Part shown: positions 46,472 to 55,830 of the stretch, in pieces
Layout of the letters: each line of letters begins with the position of its first letter
Position numbering within the stretch: the stretch's first letter is position 1
Position numbers and translations under genes: made by a program
Assembly: GCA_945862065.1 (NCBI GenBank)
Contig: CAMAWT010000015.1
Location: 4,223 to 68,222 of the forward strand
Length of the DNA: 64,000 nucleotides
Direction: 5' to 3'
DNA from: Flavobacterium psychrophilum
GTDB lineage: Bacteria; Bacteroidota; Bacteroidia; Flavobacteriales; Flavobacteriaceae
Notes under the pieces: generated by a model
Database searches by the model: none
What the model was told of the DNA's origin: nothing
Seen by the model: only the letters and a program-made list of their open reading frames with translations

Positions 46472-48529
46472 TTAAATCAACCCAGCCCTCTTTAACAAAG
46501 CCTCCACTTTCGGTTCCTCACCTCTGAATTTTTTATATAAATCCATTGGCAATTCGGTGCCTCCTTTTGAAAGTACATTTTCTTTGAATTTGGTTGCTAC
46601 TTCTTTATTAAAAATTCCTTTTTCTTGAAAATAAGCAAAGGCATCGGCATCTAAAACTTCTGCCCATTTATAACTGTAATAACCAGAAGAATAACCACCT
46701 TGAAAAATATGCGAGAACGAAGTACTCATGCAATTTTCCTCTACATCAGGATATAAACTTGTGCCTGCCATTGTTAGTTTTTCAAAAGTTTTTATATCTT
46801 CAATTTCTTGAACTTTTGAATGATAATTCATGTCTAAAATTCCGAATGTCAATTGACGTAATGTTGCCATTCCTTCCAAAAAACTAGCGCTTTCTTTGAT
46901 TTTTTCTACAAATTCTTGCGGAATGATTTCTCCTGTTTGATAATGTTTTGCAAATAATGCTAAAGCTTCGGGTTCATAACACCAGTTTTCCATCACTTGA
47001 CTTGGTAATTCTACAAAATCCCAAAAAACCGAAGTCCCAGACAAACTTGGATAGGTTGTATTGGCCAACATGCCGTGTAATGCGTGACCAAATTCATGAA
47101 ATAAAGTAGTAACTTCATTAAATGTTAGTAGTGAAGGCTTTGTTTCTGTTGGTGGAGTGAAATTACAAACGATGGAAACATGTGGTCGTTCATTCACTTC
47201 GTTTTTGATGAATTGCGGTTTATAGGAAGTCATCCAAGCACCATCTCGTTTACCTTTTCTAGGAAAAAAATCGGTATAAAAGATAGCAACTAAATTATTT
47301 TCGAAATCCAATACTTCAAAAGTTTGAACGTCTACATGATATTTTTCAATGTCAAAAACTTCTTTAAAGGTAATTCCGAATAGTTTTTCGGCTATGGTAA
47401 AAGCGCCGTTCAAAACGTTTTCCAATTTAAAATAAGGTTTCAAAAGTTCGTCATCCAAACTGAATAATTTTTGCTTCAATTTTTCTGAATAATAAGCTCC
47501 ATCCCATTTTTCTAAAAACTCAATTCCGTCTTGTTCTTTGGCGAAAGCTGAAAGCTGTGCAAATTCTCTTTCGGCTGCAGGTTTTGCTTTTTCTAACAAA
47601 TCATTCAAAAAGGATAGAACATTGGATGGGTTTTGCGCCATTCGTTCTTCCAAAACAAAATGAGAATGAGAATCATATCCCAATAAATTGGCACGTTTAT
47701 GTCTTAACGCCACAATGCGTTTTACGTTTTCTTTATTGTCAAATTCGTTGTCTTGAAATGATTTTTTTCCTGCTGCAATTGCAATTTCTTTTCGCAATTC
47801 TCGATTGTCTACATAAGTCACAAAAGGTAAATAACTTGGAAAATCTAAAGTAAAAACCCAACCTTCTAATCCTTTTGATTTTGCCAAGGAATGTGCCATT
47901 TCTTTAGCTCCATCAGGCAATCCTTTCAAATCGGCTTCGTCTACAATATGAAGTTGATAATTATTGGTTTCAGCCAACACATTTTCGCCATACGTTAATT
48001 TTAGTTTGGCTAATTCAGTGTCAATTTCGCGTAATTTTATTTTATCTTCCTCATTCAATAAAGCTCCATTTCTTGAAAAACCTTTGAATTTTTTATCTAA
48101 CAATGTCGCTTGTTCGGTTGTTAATGTCAAGTTGTCTTTTTGATCATAAACAGCTTTAACACGTTTGAACAACTCTTCGTTTAAAGCAATATCATTGCTG
48201 AATTTAGTTAGCAACGGCGAAACTTCTTGAGCGATTTTTTGCATTTCTTCGCATGTTTCTGCCGAATTCAAATTGAAGAAGATCGATGATAATCTATCCA
48301 ATTGTTCTCCTGCAAAATCTAGTGCAACAATCGTGTTTTCAAATGTTGGAGCTTCAAAATTTGTGATAATCGCTTCAATTTCAGCTTTTGCGTTAGCTAT
48401 AGTTGAAATAAAAGCAGGTTTGTAATCTTCTAGTTTTATTTGAGCAAATGGAGCTGTGTTGTATTTGGTTTGGAATGTTTTTGATAAGACCGAATCAGTA
48501 TTAGTTTCTGCTGAAATATTAGTATTCAT
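46472..48529 (-). CDS. M3 family oligopeptidase (PrlC/Dcp type)
   Basis: 685 residues, no signal peptide, so cytoplasmic. Zinc motif HEFGHALHG (about 478-486) and the third ligand Glu about 25 residues on (WDFVELPSQ), then GGYSSGYYSYKWAEVLDAD typical of M3 peptidases. Degrades short peptides, including cleaved signal peptides in other bacteria. The start context and the N-terminus fit oligopeptidase A length. Confidence 0.9.
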   Translation of the reverse strand: MNTNISAETNTDSVLSKTFQTKYNTAPFAQIKLEDYKPAFISTIANAKAEIEAIITNFEAPTFENTIVALDFAGEQLDRLSSIFFNLNSAETCEEMQKIAQEVSPLLTKFSNDIALNEELFKRVKAVYDQKDNLTLTTEQATLLDKKFKGFSRNGALLNEEDKIKLREIDTELAKLKLTYGENVLAETNNYQLHIVDEADLKGLPDGAKEMAHSLAKSKGLEGWVFTLDFPSYLPFVTYVDNRELRKEIAIAAGKKSFQDNEFDNKENVKRIVALRHKRANLLGYDSHSHFVLEERMAQNPSNVLSFLNDLLEKAKPAAEREFAQLSAFAKEQDGIEFLEKWDGAYYSEKLKQKLFSLDDELLKPYFKLENVLNGAFTIAEKLFGITFKEVFDIEKYHVDVQTFEVLDFENNLVAIFYTDFFPRKGKRDGAWMTSYKPQFIKNEVNERPHVSIVCNFTPPTETKPSLLTFNEVTTLFHEFGHALHGMLANTTYPSLSGTSVFWDFVELPSQVMENWCYEPEALALFAKHYQTGEIIPQEFVEKIKESASFLEGMATLRQLTFGILDMNYHSKVQEIEDIKTFEKLTMAGTSLYPDVEENCMSTSFSHIFQGGYSSGYYSYKWAEVLDADAFAYFQEKGIFNKEVATKFKENVLSKGGTELPMDLYKKFRGEEPKVEALLKRAGLI

Positions 48530-48653
48530 TTTATTTGATATTTTGGTTATTAACGTGATTCCCTAGCCCAGATAGCAGTGGAAATCCTTTTCTTTTTTTT
48601 CTTTAAAAAAAGAAAAGATTGGAACGGATAGCTGGAAATAGCTTCTAAAAAAA

Positions 48654-49139
48654 TTATTTATTTAATTCTTTTGAAGCTTTATCTACTGCTAATTTCAGAC
48701 TTTCTTTGTAGAAAATTATTTTGTCTAACACACATTTATCGTGACTTCCAATGATTTGAGCGGCTAAAATTCCAGCGTTTTTTGCTCCGTTTAAAGCAAC
48801 CGTTGCCACGGGAACACCTCCAGGCATTTGAAGAATTGACAAAACAGAATCCCAACCGTCGATGGAATTGCTAGATTTTACAGGAACGCCAATTACAGGT
48901 AGCGGCGACATGGATGCCACCATTCCGGGTAAATGAGCCGCACCGCCAGCACCAGCAATAATTACTGAAATACCACGAGTGTGTGCGTTTTTACTAAAAT
49001 CGAATAATTTTTCAGGAGTTCTGTGTGCAGAAACGATATCCACTTCGGTTTCGATGTCAAATCCTTTTAAGATGTCGATGGCTTCTTGCATTACGGGCAT
49101 ATCGGAGATGGAACCCATTATTATTGCTACTTTGCTCAT
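48654..49139 (-). CDS. purE: N5-carboxyaminoimidazole ribonucleotide mutase
   Basis: About 161 residues. Converts N5-CAIR to CAIR in purine synthesis. Seen: MGSISDMPVM (8-17 region), SAHRTPE, and IAGAGGAAHLPGMVAS, the class I PurE signature. A longer frame to 49196 adds an unlikely N-terminus; the ATG at 49139 gives the canonical MSKVAIIMGS start. It works with PurK at 49918; a toxin-antitoxin pair sits between them. Confidence 0.93.
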   Translation of the reverse strand: MSKVAIIMGSISDMPVMQEAIDILKGFDIETEVDIVSAHRTPEKLFDFSKNAHTRGISVIIAGAGGAAHLPGMVASMSPLPVIGVPVKSSNSIDGWDSVLSILQMPGGVPVATVALNGAKNAGILAAQIIGSHDKCVLDKIIFYKESLKLAVDKASKELNK

Positions 49140-49286
49140 GGTTTTTGTTTGATGTTTGATGTTTGTGATTTTTGAAATTGAAATATAAAACAACAATTAA
49201 TAAAGTAAGAATTGAGTTATAAAAAAAAATTCGGATTGGTTACGTCTTGCAATTCGTAACAATTTTCAAAACTTTTATATCAAATT

Positions 49287-49625
49287 TCATAAATCCAATA
49301 CAATTTTACAATTTTCTTTCACTTTTTGTTGCAATTCTGAACTTAAAACGCCAATTTTTTTTATGAATCTTGAATTATCGATGGCTCTTATTTGGTCGAT
49401 CATTATTTCGCAATTTTCATTCAAACTAAATTTTCCTTTATCTAATCTAATTCGCAAAATTTCCGATTCTGGATTCAAATTAGTGGTTATTGGAAAGATT
49501 ATTGTTGACGGATGTCTGTTTTTATTTAGTAAATTAGTTTGAATAATCATAACCGGACGAACTTTTCCAGCTTCTGAACCAATTTGCGGATTCAAATCGG
49601 CTAACCAAATTTCAAATTGATTCAT
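49287..49625 (-). CDS. MazF/PemK-family toxin endoribonuclease
   Basis: 112 residues. GEIWL-like start (EIWLADLNPQIGSEAGKVRPVMII) and the IFPITTNL strand are the MazF/PemK signatures; Arg in GKVRPV and the Thr/Ser segment form the RNA site. Expected to cut mRNA when freed from its antitoxin. It overlaps the antitoxin gene by 14 bases, so they are translated together. Confidence 0.88.
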   Translation of the reverse strand: MNQFEIWLADLNPQIGSEAGKVRPVMIIQTNLLNKNRHPSTIIFPITTNLNPESEILRIRLDKGKFSLNENCEIMIDQIRAIDNSRFIKKIGVLSSELQQKVKENCKIVLDL

Positions 49626-49851
49626 GGATTGTATCTATTTTTTCATATTCTTTCAATACTTCCATCGAACTTTTTGAAACCAATTCTGATTCCATTTTTA
49701 GTTTACTTTCCAAAATAGCTCTTGATTGCATTTTGTTATAATAAGCCAAAGCCTCATTAATATATCTATTTCGGGCTTTTTTCATAGTTTTTACGATGCT
49801 TTCTGTTTCACCATAAATAGAATCGTCAATTTTTAATGATATTGTTTTCAT
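49612..49851 (-). CDS. Antitoxin of the MazF-type toxin (ribbon-helix-helix like)
   Basis: 79 residues. N-terminal KTISLKIDDSIYGETESIV followed by KKARNRYINEAL, a ribbon-helix-helix arrangement expected to bind DNA and autorepress, and a charged C-terminus that should bind the toxin. Located directly upstream of the toxin. Confidence 0.8.
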   Translation of the reverse strand: MKTISLKIDDSIYGETESIVKTMKKARNRYINEALAYYNKMQSRAILESKLKMESELVSKSSMEVLKEYEKIDTIHESI

Positions 49852-49917
49852 AATACATAGTTATAGTACAAAAGTATATAAAAAAAGTATATCCTAAAAA
49901 TATTTTAAGGATCTATT

Positions 49918-51072
49918 TTAAGAGCTTATCACTCTAATACTATTCTTCACTTCCTCAGCAATTTTTCTAGCTTTCACCATATCCTCATTCACAATAGTAA
50001 CATGTCCCATTTTTCTAAAAGGTCTTGTCTCTCTTTTACCATAAATATGAGGTGTGACGCCATCAATAGCCATTAATTTTTCGATATTTTCATAAATCAC
50101 TTGACCCGAAAAACCCTCTTCGCCAACTAAATTTACCATAATTCCGGCAACTTTGCTTGCTGTATTTCCTAAAGGTAAATCTAAAATGGCACGTAAATGA
50201 TTTTCAAACTGCGAAGTATAACTCGCTTCAATCGAATAATGTCCCGAATTGTGAGGTCTTGGTGCGACTTCGTTGACTAAAATTTCATTATCTTCTGTTT
50301 GAAACATTTCTACTGCTAATAATCCAACGTGATTGAAAGCTTCTGAAACTTTTAAAGCGATTTCGGTTGCTTTTTGAGCCACTTTTTCGTCAATTCGAGC
50401 CGGACAAATTACGTATTCTACTTGATTGGCCTCTGGATGAAATTCCATTTCAACAACTGGATAGGTTTTTACTTCACCAGAAACTGAACGCGCAACAATT
50501 ACGGCCAATTCATTTTTGAACGGAACCATTTGTTCTGCAATACATTCTACTTCAGGTAAATTGACTAAATCTATAGTTGAACGAACTATTTTTACGCCAT
50601 TTCCATCATATCCAAACTGAGCACATTTCCAAACAAACGGAAAATCTAATTCGTCTTTTTCTAAAGCTTTTCTCAAATCATTCAAATCAACAAATCGTTG
50701 ATGAGGTGATGTAGGTATGTTATTTTCAGCATAAAAATCTTTTTGACGACCTTTATTCTGTATCAATCGCAATGTTTTTGGCGATGGAAATATTGGCAAA
50801 CCTTCCAATTCCAAAGTGTCTAAAGCATCAAGATTTACGTTTTCTATTTCGATTGTTAATAAATTGACCATTTTACCAAATTGATAAACGGTGTCATAAT
50901 CCATCAAGCTTCCTTTGTAAAAAGCATTACACGCAAATCTTCCCGGTGCTTCCTCACTTGGGTCCAAAACAAGCGTTTGTATATCTAATTTTCTAGTTTC
51001 GGATAAAATCATTTTTCCCAATTGGCCACCGCCTAGAATTCCTAATTTAAAATCGGATGAGAAGTAGTTCAT
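49918..51072 (-). CDS. purK: N5-carboxyaminoimidazole ribonucleotide synthase
   Basis: 384 residues, ATP-grasp enzyme that carboxylates AIR. Seen: KLGILGGGQLGKMIL start (9-23), ATP-grasp loop FPFVWKCAQFGYDGNGV, VEMFQTEDNEILVNEVAPRPHNSGHYSIEA (in part). Forms a two-enzyme step with PurE on the same strand, though a toxin-antitoxin pair separates them. Confidence 0.94.
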   Translation of the reverse strand: MNYFSSDFKLGILGGGQLGKMILSETRKLDIQTLVLDPSEEAPGRFACNAFYKGSLMDYDTVYQFGKMVNLLTIEIENVNLDALDTLELEGLPIFPSPKTLRLIQNKGRQKDFYAENNIPTSPHQRFVDLNDLRKALEKDELDFPFVWKCAQFGYDGNGVKIVRSTIDLVNLPEVECIAEQMVPFKNELAVIVARSVSGEVKTYPVVEMEFHPEANQVEYVICPARIDEKVAQKATEIALKVSEAFNHVGLLAVEMFQTEDNEILVNEVAPRPHNSGHYSIEASYTSQFENHLRAILDLPLGNTASKVAGIMVNLVGEEGFSGQVIYENIEKLMAIDGVTPHIYGKRETRPFRKMGHVTIVNEDMVKARKIAEEVKNSIRVISS

Positions 51073-51125
51073 TATTTTGTTATTTGTAGGATATATTTCG
51101 TTTTTCTTTGAGTATAAAAATAATT

Positions 51126-51539
51126 TTATAAATTCATTAAAAATTCATCTGGTGTCAATACATTAATTTCTGCAAGTTTATAATCTTTTTTGTCTCTTGT
51201 AATGATACAATCCATGTTGTTAATAGATTGAGCAGAAACTATTTGAATGGCGTCTTCAAAATCTTTATGATGTGATTTTAAGCTTTTTTTTAATATATTA
51301 ATATCCACAGGAATAATAGAAATATGTGTTAAAATATGTTCTATAGCTATTCTAGTTTTTTCTTCAGAAATTGATTTCTTTAATATGTAATGAATTGTTG
51401 AAATCGTATTCGATGATGTGTAAAGAGTAATTTTTTTTTGAATTCCAAAATTGTAAATTTTTAACGAACTATCAATAAACGGAATTCTATTTGCGAAAAC
51501 ATCTACTAAAATATTTGTGTCAACAAAAATATTTATCAT
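51126..51539 (-). CDS. PIN-domain toxin (VapC-like ribonuclease)
   Basis: 137 residues. Acidic active-site residues: Asp7 in FVDTNILVD, an acidic HKDFEDAIQ segment (about 88-97) and the C-terminal CIITRDKKDY. Predicted tRNA/rRNA-cutting toxin. ATG overlaps the antitoxin stop by 4 bases (ATGA), so the pair is coupled. Confidence 0.88.
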   Translation of the reverse strand: MINIFVDTNILVDVFANRIPFIDSSLKIYNFGIQKKITLYTSSNTISTIHYILKKSISEEKTRIAIEHILTHISIIPVDINILKKSLKSHHKDFEDAIQIVSAQSINNMDCIITRDKKDYKLAEINVLTPDEFLMNL

Positions 51540-51802
51540 ATACCATATTTTTCTTTGTAATATTCTTCTTTTGCTTTTTTAATATCAAAATCATCAGGTA
51601 GTTTTATAATTCCAATCAATTTTTTTAATTGCGGATCGATGTCGTCATATTCCTCTTTGTCCAATTTTTTGGTAGGTTTTTCAACCAAACTTTTGAAATA
51701 ATTTTCCACCATTTCAGATAAACTTCTGCCCGTTCCTTTAGCATAGATTTTTGCCTTTTCTATGACTTCTTTTTCTAAAGATAAAGTGAGTTTCGTATTC
51801 AT
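51536..51802 (-). CDS. Antitoxin of the VapC-like toxin (DUF6364-like)
   Basis: About 88 residues, starting NTKLTLSLEKEVIEKAKIYAKGTGRSLSEMVENYF (in part), a ribbon-helix-helix-type N-terminus, with an acidic C-terminus. A frame to 51883 exists but overlaps the end of the upstream gene, so the ATG at 51802 is chosen. Confidence 0.8.
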   Translation of the reverse strand: MNTKLTLSLEKEVIEKAKIYAKGTGRSLSEMVENYFKSLVEKPTKKLDKEEYDDIDPQLKKLIGIIKLPDDFDIKKAKEEYYKEKYGI

Positions 51803-51840
51803 ATACGTAATGTTTTTACAAATGTACGTAAAAAATATAT

Positions 51841-52377
51841 TTAAGGATTTAATTTTTTCAAAATATCTTTCACCGCAAAACAATATCCTGGAGATTTATT
51901 GCTAATATCCTTTGATAATATTGCAATTAATTCTTCTTTAATCCAATTGTGTTTTATACTTAAATTATATAAAGTTCTCATTGAATAGGCAGCGTTTGCT
52001 GTTTTATCTGTAGAAATCAAACATTCAAAACAACATTCAATTATTTTTTCTTCTTGAAAATTAGATGTTATTATTTTTTTATTTTTAGTTACCAAAAGAC
52101 AAACTTTAGTAATAGATCGAAGGGCAGATTCATTTGTAATGAAGTGTATCGATTTACAAAATAAATCAATATGTGGCATGAAGATTTCCATTTTTTCTAT
52201 ACAAATAAGCTCAAGAATCCAACAAGCTTTAATATGATTTTTGTCTTTGAAATTGAAAGCTATTTGAAGTAATTCCGATAATAATACTGGTTTTTCGACA
52301 ATTAAATTTTTAACACTATCTCGAGGTTTTCTATGAGCGGTGCTTTTCTCAATGATTTTATATAATGTGTCTTTCAT
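51841..52377 (-). CDS. Alpha-helical protein, HEAT-like, unknown function
   Basis: 178 residues, all predicted helix with Leu-rich pairs every 35 or so residues (ACWILELICIE, ALRSITKVCLL, AAYSMRTLYNLS), like a short HEAT solenoid. Cytoplasmic. Divergent from adk with about 135 bases between. No recognised family; the gene order next to adk is possibly conserved in flavobacteria. Confidence 0.6.
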   Translation of the reverse strand: MKDTLYKIIEKSTAHRKPRDSVKNLIVEKPVLLSELLQIAFNFKDKNHIKACWILELICIEKMEIFMPHIDLFCKSIHFITNESALRSITKVCLLVTKNKKIITSNFQEEKIIECCFECLISTDKTANAAYSMRTLYNLSIKHNWIKEELIAILSKDISNKSPGYCFAVKDILKKLNP

Positions 52378-52420
52378 TTTGTAAATATATCAAATTTGCA
52401 AAAAAAATAAAATAGTTACT

Positions 52421-52449
52421 TTGAATTACTTATTACTTCATTAAATTTG
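52421..52449 (+). promoter_or_regulatory. Promoter of adk
   Basis: TTG (52421-52423), 18 bases, TAAATTTG (52442-52449): a full Bacteroidota promoter about 64 bases before adk. Confidence 0.65.
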
Positions 52450-52512
52450 TACCTTGAATTTCAAAGAAAATTAATTCATTTTTTATAAATAACTACAAAC
52501 ACACAAATTAAA

Positions 52513-53085
52513 ATGATTAACATTGTTCTTTTCGGAAAACCTGGTGCAGGAAAAGGAACTCAGGCCGAGTTTTTAAAAGAAAAATATAATTTAACGCATC
52601 TTTCTACAGGAGATATTTTTAGATTTAATATCAAAAACGACACTGCTTTAGGTCAATTAGCTAAAACATATATAGATCAAGGCGATTTGGTTCCAGATGA
52701 AGTGACCATACAAATGTTACAAAGTGAAGTCGATAAAAATCCAGAGTCCGCAGGTTTTTTGTTTGACGGATTTCCAAGAACAATTGCTCAAGCAGAAGCA
52801 TTAGATGCTTTTTTAGTGTCCAAAAATCAAAATATTACAGCTACCATTGCGCTTGAAGCAAATGATGAGATTTTGGTTCAACGTTTATTGGAAAGAGGAA
52901 AAACTTCTGGAAGACCTGATGATCAAGACGAAGAAAAAATCAGAAATAGATACCAAGAATACAACGAAAAAACAGCTCCTTTGATGGATTTTTATAAATC
53001 ACAGCATAAATTTCACTCGGTAAACGGAATTGGTTCTATTGCTGAAATAACAGAAAGAGTGAGTGACATAATTGATAAATTATAG
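52513..53085 (+). CDS. adk: Adenylate kinase
   Basis: 190 residues, the short form. ATP + AMP = 2 ADP. Seen: P-loop GKPGAGKGTQ (8-17), LSTGDIFRFNI, DGFPRTIAQAEAL, RLLERGKTSGRPDDQDEEKIRNR (in part; LID and Arg). Starts a co-directional run with a CNNM-like gene and obgE, which probably forms one operon, possibly with the hairpin at 53137 in between. Confidence 0.95.
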   Translation: MINIVLFGKPGAGKGTQAEFLKEKYNLTHLSTGDIFRFNIKNDTALGQLAKTYIDQGDLVPDEVTIQMLQSEVDKNPESAGFLFDGFPRTIAQAEALDAFLVSKNQNITATIALEANDEILVQRLLERGKTSGRPDDQDEEKIRNRYQEYNEKTAPLMDFYKSQHKFHSVNGIGSIAEITERVSDIIDKL

Positions 53086-53136
53086 GGTGTAGATAAATTT
53101 CGAACATTCAATTTTTTTTTCGATATTTGCAAATAG

Positions 53137-53178
53137 AAAAGGAGCATTTTCCGAAACTCGGGATCAACGCTCTTTTTT
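53137..53178 (+). terminator. Probable terminator after adk
   Basis: Outer stem AAAAGGAGC / GCTCTTTTT (one G-U pair), inner TCCG/CGGGA part, and T run. Weaker than other hairpins here; read-through to 53192 is plausible. Confidence 0.55.
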
Positions 53179-53191
53179 TGTAATTTAGACT

Positions 53192-54466
53192 ATGGAAATT
53201 TTAATCATACTTTTTTTAATCCTATTAAATGGCGTTTTTTCAATGTCGGAAATCGCTCTGATTTCTGCGCGTAAAAACCGTCTTGAAACTGCTGCCAAAA
53301 AAGGTAACAAAAATGCCAAAATAGCATTGCATTTATCCAATTCTCCCAATGAATTTCTTTCTACCGTTCAAATTGGAATAACGCTAATTGGCATATTAAC
53401 AGGTATTTACTCGGGCGATAAAATCACCACCGACGTAAAAGCTTTTGTTGGTCAATTTCAAGCCTTGCATCAATATGCTGATTCTATTGCAGTCGGAATT
53501 GTAGTTGTTTCTCTTACTTTTTTCTCGCTTATTTTAGGTGAATTATTACCAAAAAGAATCGGATTAAATTATCCAGAAGCCATTGCAAAGGCAGTTGCAG
53601 TTCCCATGAAAATTGTTTCTACGATAACCATGCCTTTCATTTGGTTATTGACATCTTCAACCGATTTTTTACTTCAAATATTACAGATAAAACCTACCGC
53701 TGACGGAAAAGTTACCGAAGAAGAAATAAAAGCCATCATCAAAGAAGGAACCGAAGTGGGTGAAGTGCAAGAAATTGAACAAGATATCGTGGAGCGTGTT
53801 TTTCATATCGGTGATCGAAAAGTAAATTCATTAATGACGCACAGAAGTTCAATGGTGTACCTTTCAACCGAAGATACATTGCAAGAAATAAAAACCAAAG
53901 TTTTAGACGAATTGCACTCCGTTTATCCTGTTTGTGAAGAAAACCTTGATGAAGTTATTGGAGTTGTTTACCTAAAAGATCTTTTCGCCAATTTTGAAAA
54001 AGGAACTTTCGAATTAAAATCTATTGCAAAAGAGCCGATTTATTTTATCGAGCATACATCCGCTTACAAAGCGCTTGAAAATTTCAAAAAATCAAAAGTT
54101 CATTACGCATTTGTAACCGATGAATATGGTGTTTTTCAAGGAATTATAACCTTAAATGACATATTAGAAGCCCTCGTTGGCGACGCCTCCGATTTTGATG
54201 ATGACGAATATAAGTTAATATCAAATGACGACGGTTCGTGGTTGGTTGATGGGCAATATTCGTTGCACGATTTCCTGACCTATTTTGATATGGATGATTT
54301 AACAACAGATTATGAAGTAACAACCGTAAGTGGTTTTATAATAACAGAATTAGGCGCCATTCCAAAACAAGGCGATACCTTGATTTGGAATAAATTAAAA
54401 TTTGAAGCCCACAAAATGGATGGTGTAAAGATTGAGAAAGTTGTAATTACAACATTAAAAGAATAA
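53192..54466 (+). CDS. CNNM/HlyC-CorC family transporter with DUF21 and CBS domains
   Basis: 424 residues. Four N-terminal membrane helices of DUF21 (about 1-150), a CBS pair (about 195-320; SVYPVCEENLDEVIGVVYLKDL, VTDEYGVFQGIITLNDILEALVGD in part), and a C-terminal CorC/HlyC domain (DGQYSLHDFLTYFD). Family members move Mg or Co or affect membrane function. Single-base-gap operon-like neighbour of obgE. Confidence 0.88.
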   Translation: MEILIILFLILLNGVFSMSEIALISARKNRLETAAKKGNKNAKIALHLSNSPNEFLSTVQIGITLIGILTGIYSGDKITTDVKAFVGQFQALHQYADSIAVGIVVVSLTFFSLILGELLPKRIGLNYPEAIAKAVAVPMKIVSTITMPFIWLLTSSTDFLLQILQIKPTADGKVTEEEIKAIIKEGTEVGEVQEIEQDIVERVFHIGDRKVNSLMTHRSSMVYLSTEDTLQEIKTKVLDELHSVYPVCEENLDEVIGVVYLKDLFANFEKGTFELKSIAKEPIYFIEHTSAYKALENFKKSKVHYAFVTDEYGVFQGIITLNDILEALVGDASDFDDDEYKLISNDDGSWLVDGQYSLHDFLTYFDMDDLTTDYEVTTVSGFIITELGAIPKQGDTLIWNKLKFEAHKMDGVKIEKVVITTLKE

Positions 54467-54469
54467 AAA

Positions 54470-55504
54470 ATGACAGAAGGAAATTTTGTAGATTACGTAA
54501 AAATATATGTTACTTCAGGCAAAGGCGGTAAAGGTTCTACACACTTACACAGAGAAAAATTTATCGAAAAAGGTGGCCCAGACGGTGGTGATGGTGGTCG
54601 TGGCGGACACGTATATTTGCGCGGAAACAAAAATCTATGGACACTTTTCCATCTGAAATTTGTAAAACACATGCGTGGCGGTCACGGTGGCGATGGAGGA
54701 AGCTCTAGAAGTACGGGTCACGACGGCGAAGATAAATATGTTGAAGTGCCTCTTGGAACAGTCGTTAAAGACATTGAAACGGGTGAAATATTGTTTGAAA
54801 TTACAGAACACGACGAGTTACAAATTGTAGCAGAAGGAGGGAAGGGAGGTCTTGGAAATTGGCACTTTAGAAGTTCAACCAACCAAACACCGCGCTATTC
54901 ACAACCAGGTATGCCATCGCAAGAACTTGACGTAATTTTAGAATTAAAAGTCCTTGCCGACGTTGGTTTAGTTGGCTTTCCAAATGCAGGAAAATCAACT
55001 TTATTGTCGGTGCTTACTTCAGCAAAACCAAAAATTGCCGACTATCCTTTTACGACTTTAAAACCCAATTTGGGCATTGTGGCGTACCGCGAATTTCAAT
55101 CGTTTGTAATAGCAGATATTCCCGGAATTATAGAAGGTGCTGCAGAAGGGAAGGGTCTTGGTCATTACTTTTTGCGACATATTGAACGAAATTCAACCTT
55201 ACTTTTCTTAGTTCCAGCCGATGCCGATGACATCAAAAAAGAATACGAAATTCTACTCGATGAACTCCGTCGTTACAACCCAGAAATGCTCGATAAAGAC
55301 CGTTTGTTGGTCATTTCAAAATGTGATATGCTCGACGATGAGTTAAAAACAGAAATGAACCAACAATTAAAAAAAGAACTAAAAGGCGTTCCTTTTATGT
55401 TTATTTCCTCAATCGCTCAACAAGGACTCACCGAACTGAAAGATAAACTTTGGGAAATGCTTAATGTTGAAGACGATAAGCCAGAAAACAGTCACGGAAT
55501 TTAA
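54470..55504 (+). CDS. obgE: GTPase Obg (50S subunit assembly)
   Basis: 344 residues. N-terminal Gly-rich Obg fold ([35 protein letters not shown] in part), then GTP-binding motifs GFPNAGKST (P-loop), [35 protein letters not shown] (in part) and SKCD. Lacks the C-terminal OCT domain, normal in this phylum. Ribosome assembly and stress control. Start three bases after the preceding stop. Confidence 0.95.
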   Translation: MTEGNFVDYVKIYVTSGKGGKGSTHLHREKFIEKGGPDGGDGGRGGHVYLRGNKNLWTLFHLKFVKHMRGGHGGDGGSSRSTGHDGEDKYVEVPLGTVVKDIETGEILFEITEHDELQIVAEGGKGGLGNWHFRSSTNQTPRYSQPGMPSQELDVILELKVLADVGLVGFPNAGKSTLLSVLTSAKPKIADYPFTTLKPNLGIVAYREFQSFVIADIPGIIEGAAEGKGLGHYFLRHIERNSTLLFLVPADADDIKKEYEILLDELRRYNPEMLDKDRLLVISKCDMLDDELKTEMNQQLKKELKGVPFMFISSIAQQGLTELKDKLWEMLNVEDDKPENSHGI

Positions 55505-55529
55505 TTTTTTTTTAAGAAGCACACAATTC

Positions 55530-55640
55530 CGTTTCATAAGCCATTTTGTCCCGCTTTCGCCTTTATCTCCCTCGCCCTACGGGACTTCGTGAGGATATCG
55601 GCTCTATCGGGGCTAGACATCACAAATTGTTTTTCAGTTG
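55530..55640 (+). repeat. R1 structured repeat, copy D
   Basis: Core 55548-55615. Outer stem CCCG/CGGG, apical stem CTC/GAG. TTTTTCAG at the right end. It is followed by a heptamer repeat AGGCAAT (about 55645-55675). The rest of 55505-55830 holds no gene. Confidence 0.8.
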
Positions 55641-55830
55641 AAATTAGGCAATAGGCATTAGGCAATAGGCAATAAGCCCAATCGGGGGTATTATTGACGT
55701 ATAGTTTTCAGATGACTTTTTTTAAGTTTTAAATTTGTGCAACTTTGTGACTCGAGCAAAGCGAACAGACGAAGTAAATTTGTGTGTAAAACAATTCAAA
55801 TGGATTTTCACAACACTTTTTCTTTTACTT

